Shown here one piece after another: positions 6,705-8,436 of a stretch of DNA of 8,436 nucleotides. The DNA comes from JAQGMO01 sp050954505. Its GTDB lineage: Bacteria > Pseudomonadota > Gammaproteobacteria > Burkholderiales > Burkholderiaceae_D. The DNA lies in the NCBI GenBank assembly GCA_050954505.1, contig JBPBPY010000365.1:1-8436 (forward strand), read 5' to 3'. The first letter of the stretch is position 1. Every line of letters begins with the position of its first letter. A program made the position numbers and the translations under genes. Below the pieces are notes generated by a model, which saw only the letters and a list, made by a program, of their open reading frames with translations, searched no databases and was not told the origin of the DNA.

Positions 6705-6974
6705 TCATGCCACCCGTAATTGCGCCAGCAGGGCATGCACATGCGGCAGGTCCTGTTCGCCTTCGGGTTCGCCCTTGCCCAGCAACAGGCTCATCAGGGC
6801 GATGTCCGACAAGTCGATCAGACGCGTATAGGCGTCGACCTCCTCGTCGGTGAGCGTGGTTTCCCGGGCATCGAGAAACCGCGTCAGGATCAAATCGTTT
6901 TCCAGCAGGCCGCGCCGGCTGCGCCAGCGCAGACGGGCACGGTTATGCGGATCGGACTGATGGGTAGTGCTCAT
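6705..6974 (-). CDS. sdhE: Succinate dehydrogenase assembly factor SdhE (SDHAF2/Sdh5 family)
   Basis: This small cytoplasmic protein binds SdhA and promotes covalent attachment of FAD, which is needed for active complex II. The 89-residue length is typical. The family signature RGxxE is present as RRGLLEND at 20-27 (Arg21, Gly22, Glu25), in the expected first helix after a basic segment. The rest is helical, with LTDEEVDAYTRLIDLSD and the LLLGKGEP stretch matching the DUF339 fold. The ATG has an AAGGAG ribosome site 4 nt upstream (6979-6984). It starts 25 nt after sdhB and precedes gltA, the usual order in Burkholderiales, which supports co-expression with its target SdhA. Confidence 0.95.
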   Translation of the reverse strand: MSTTHQSDPHNRARLRWRSRRGLLENDLILTRFLDARETTLTDEEVDAYTRLIDLSDIALMSLLLGKGEPEGEQDLPHVHALLAQLRVA

Positions 6975-6978
6975 GCTG

Positions 6979-6984
6979 CTCCTT
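6979..6984 (-). promoter_or_regulatory. Shine-Dalgarno of sdhE
   Basis: AAGGAG sits 4 nt before the sdhE ATG in the 25-nt gap after sdhB, and fixes that start. Confidence 0.7.
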
Positions 6985-6999
6985 GCTCGAACGGTTGCG

Positions 7000-7710
7000 T
7001 CAGACTGCGCGGCGAACCATCAGCTCCTTGATCTTGCCGATGGCCTTGTTCGGGTTCAAACCCTTGGGACAGACATCGACGCAGTTCATGATCGAGTGGC
7101 AGCGGAACAGGCGGTATGGATCTTCCAGGTTGTCCAGGCGCGCACCGGTGGCTTCATCGCGGCTGTCGGCGATGAAACGGTAGGCTTGCAGCAGGCCGGC
7201 AGGTCCGACGAACTTGTCCGGATTCCACCAGAACGAGGGGCACGAGGTCGAACAGCAGGCGCACAGGATGCATTCGTACAGGCCATCGAGTTCTTCGCGC
7301 TGCTCCGGATACTGCAGACGCTCCTTGGCAGGCGGAATCGACTCGTTGATCAGGTAAGGCTTGATCGAGTGATACTGCTTGAAGAAGTTGGTCATGTCGA
7401 CGATCAGGTCGCGAATCACCGGCAAACCTGGCAACGGACGCAGCACGATCGGCTGGCTCAGTTCGTTGAGGTTGGTGGTACAGGCCAGGCCATTCTTGCC
7501 ATTGATGTTCATGGCGTCGGAACCGCAGACACCTTCGCGGCACGACCGGCGCAGCGCCAGCGAATCGTCGACGTCGGCCTTGATGCGCTGCAGTGCGTCG
7601 AGCAGCATCTTGTCGGTGTCCTTGAGTTCGACTTCCAGGTCCTGCATGTACGGCTTGGCATCCTTGTCCGGATCGTAGCGGTAAATCTGAAACTTGATTG
7701 TGCGTGGCAT
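7000..7710 (-). CDS. sdhB: Succinate dehydrogenase iron-sulfur subunit
   Basis: SdhB passes electrons from the SdhA flavin to ubiquinone at the inner membrane through three Fe-S clusters. All ligands are visible in the 236 residues. The [2Fe-2S] site has Cys57, Cys62, Asp65 and Cys77, with Asp at the third position as in E. coli. The [4Fe-4S] site has Cys147, Cys150, Cys153 and Cys214. The [3Fe-4S] site has Cys157, Cys204 and Cys210. Pro158, Trp161, Trp162 and His205 correspond to quinone-site residues. The start lies 10 nt after sdhA, with a weak AAGAGA ribosome site (7717-7722) overlapping the sdhA stop codon, which suggests translational coupling. The length matches E. coli SdhB (238). Membrane anchors SdhC and SdhD are expected outside the window, beyond sdhA. 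Confidence 0.98.
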   Translation of the reverse strand: MPRTIKFQIYRYDPDKDAKPYMQDLEVELKDTDKMLLDALQRIKADVDDSLALRRSCREGVCGSDAMNINGKNGLACTTNLNELSQPIVLRPLPGLPVIRDLIVDMTNFFKQYHSIKPYLINESIPPAKERLQYPEQREELDGLYECILCACCSTSCPSFWWNPDKFVGPAGLLQAYRFIADSRDEATGARLDNLEDPYRLFRCHSIMNCVDVCPKGLNPNKAIGKIKELMVRRAV

Positions 7711-7720
7711 TTGGTTTCTC

Positions 7721-8436
7721 TTAGAAGGTGCGTGGCTTTGGCTTGAAGGTATCGACCGTCAGTGGCTTGGTGATGACGGGCTTGTACTGCAGCTCGTTAC
7801 CCTTCGAGAACCACAGCGTGTGCTTCATCCATTCGACGTCGTCGCGGGTCGGGTGGTCATCCTGGGCATGGGCGCCACGCGATTCCTTGCGCGCCACGGC
7901 CGAGGTGATGGTGGCCTTGGCGACTTCGATCAGGTTGTCCAGTTCCAGCGCTTCGACGCGGGCGGTGTTGAACACCTTCGACTTGTCGTTGAACGAGACA
8001 TTCTTGCAGCGTTCGGCGATTTCCATGATCGCGGCCTTGCCCTGTTCGAGCAATTTGTCAGTCCGGAACACACCGCAGTAGGTTTGCATGGTCGTGCGAA
8101 TGGCGTTGGCCACGTCCTGCACCTTTTCGCCACCCTGGTGCGATTCCAGCCGCGCCAGGCGTTCCATGGCGAAGTCGGTGGCGCCGGCCGGCAGGTCAAG
8201 GTGTTCCTTTTCATGCAGCTTGCTGGCCACCACATGGTTGCCGGCTGCACGGCCGAACACCAGCAGGTCGAGCAGCGAATTGGTGCCCAGGCGGTTGGCG
8301 CCGTGCACCGATACGCAGGCGCATTCGCCGATTGCATACAGGCCGTTGACGACCGTATTCGGGTTGCCATCCTTCGGTGCGACAACCTGGCCGTGGATGT
8401 TGGTTGGAATGCCGCCCATCTGATAATGGATGGTCG
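7721..8436 (-). CDS. sdhA: Succinate dehydrogenase flavoprotein subunit, C-terminal part
   Basis: SdhA oxidises succinate to fumarate using covalently bound FAD. Only the last 237 residues are here; the frame runs on past the right edge, so the first Met in the window (8419) is internal. The fragment begins with THYQMGGIPTN-type sequence (here TIHYQMGGIPTN), whose His corresponds to active-site His354 of E. coli. It continues with GECACVSVHGANRLGTNSL, which contains the substrate-binding Arg equivalent to Arg399, and LLDLLVFGRAAG of the FAD domain. The C-terminal helical domain includes the ESRGAHAQDDHPTRDD motif and ends KPKPRTF. The flavinylated His near the N-terminus is outside. The stop is 10 nt before sdhB. 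Identity is certain; completeness cannot be judged. Confidence 0.98.
   Translation of the reverse strand, partial: TIHYQMGGIPTNIHGQVVAPKDGNPNTVVNGLYAIGECACVSVHGANRLGTNSLLDLLVFGRAAGNHVVASKLHEKEHLDLPAGATDFAMERLARLESHQGGEKVQDVANAIRTTMQTYCGVFRTDKLLEQGKAAIMEIAERCKNVSFNDKSKVFNTARVEALELDNLIEVAKATITSAVARKESRGAHAQDDHPTRDDVEWMKHTLWFSKGNELQYKPVITKPLTVDTFKPKPRTF

Noticed and set aside
6967..7746. 259-codon plus-strand open frame opposite sdhB
   Set aside because: Antisense shadow of sdhB, with no independent support.

Overview
The window looks like a chromosome segment of a betaproteobacterium, order Burkholderiales, possibly Oxalobacteraceae. The evidence is the gene order sdhA-sdhB-sdhE-gltA on one strand, the strongly Burkholderiales-like type II citrate synthase, and GC-rich coding sequence. 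The genus cannot be fixed from the sequence alone. All six genes I can support lie on the minus strand, so the window reads from right to left.

Right half (8436 to 5290): the end of a succinate dehydrogenase operon. It holds the C-terminal third of sdhA (cut by the window edge), complete sdhB, the FAD-assembly factor sdhE, and gltA. Spacing is tight (10, 25 and 101 nt). Together these genes encode citrate synthase, the flavin and iron-sulfur subunits of complex II, and the factor that helps flavinylate SdhA. A strong hairpin with U-runs on both sides (5138-5167) closes the operon about 120 nt after gltA.

Middle (5137 to 4747): about 390 bp with no convincing gene. It has an AT-rich patch, a direct repeat and two dyad symmetries, and is the likely control region of the next gene.

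Left half (4746 to 1): a large accessory module. A 1354-residue modular surface-type protein has, in order, an LEPR-XLL-like N-terminus, a DUF4347 domain, a long right-handed beta-helix of about seven 60-residue modules, a beta-sandwich, two cadherin-like modules, an Ala/Pro linker, a hydrophobic segment and a very acidic tail. After a 247-bp gap comes the start of a second gene, cut by the left edge. It encodes a low-complexity protein that enters a 24-residue tandem repeat. This gene is off-scale on the left and can easily be missed.

The most interesting points are the His-Gly / Gly-Cys pair in the DUF4347 domain, which resembles the dyad of caspase-like (clan CD) cysteine peptidases; the truncated repeat protein next to it; and the possible operator dyads upstream. 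I see no mobile element, CRISPR array, tRNA or rRNA.
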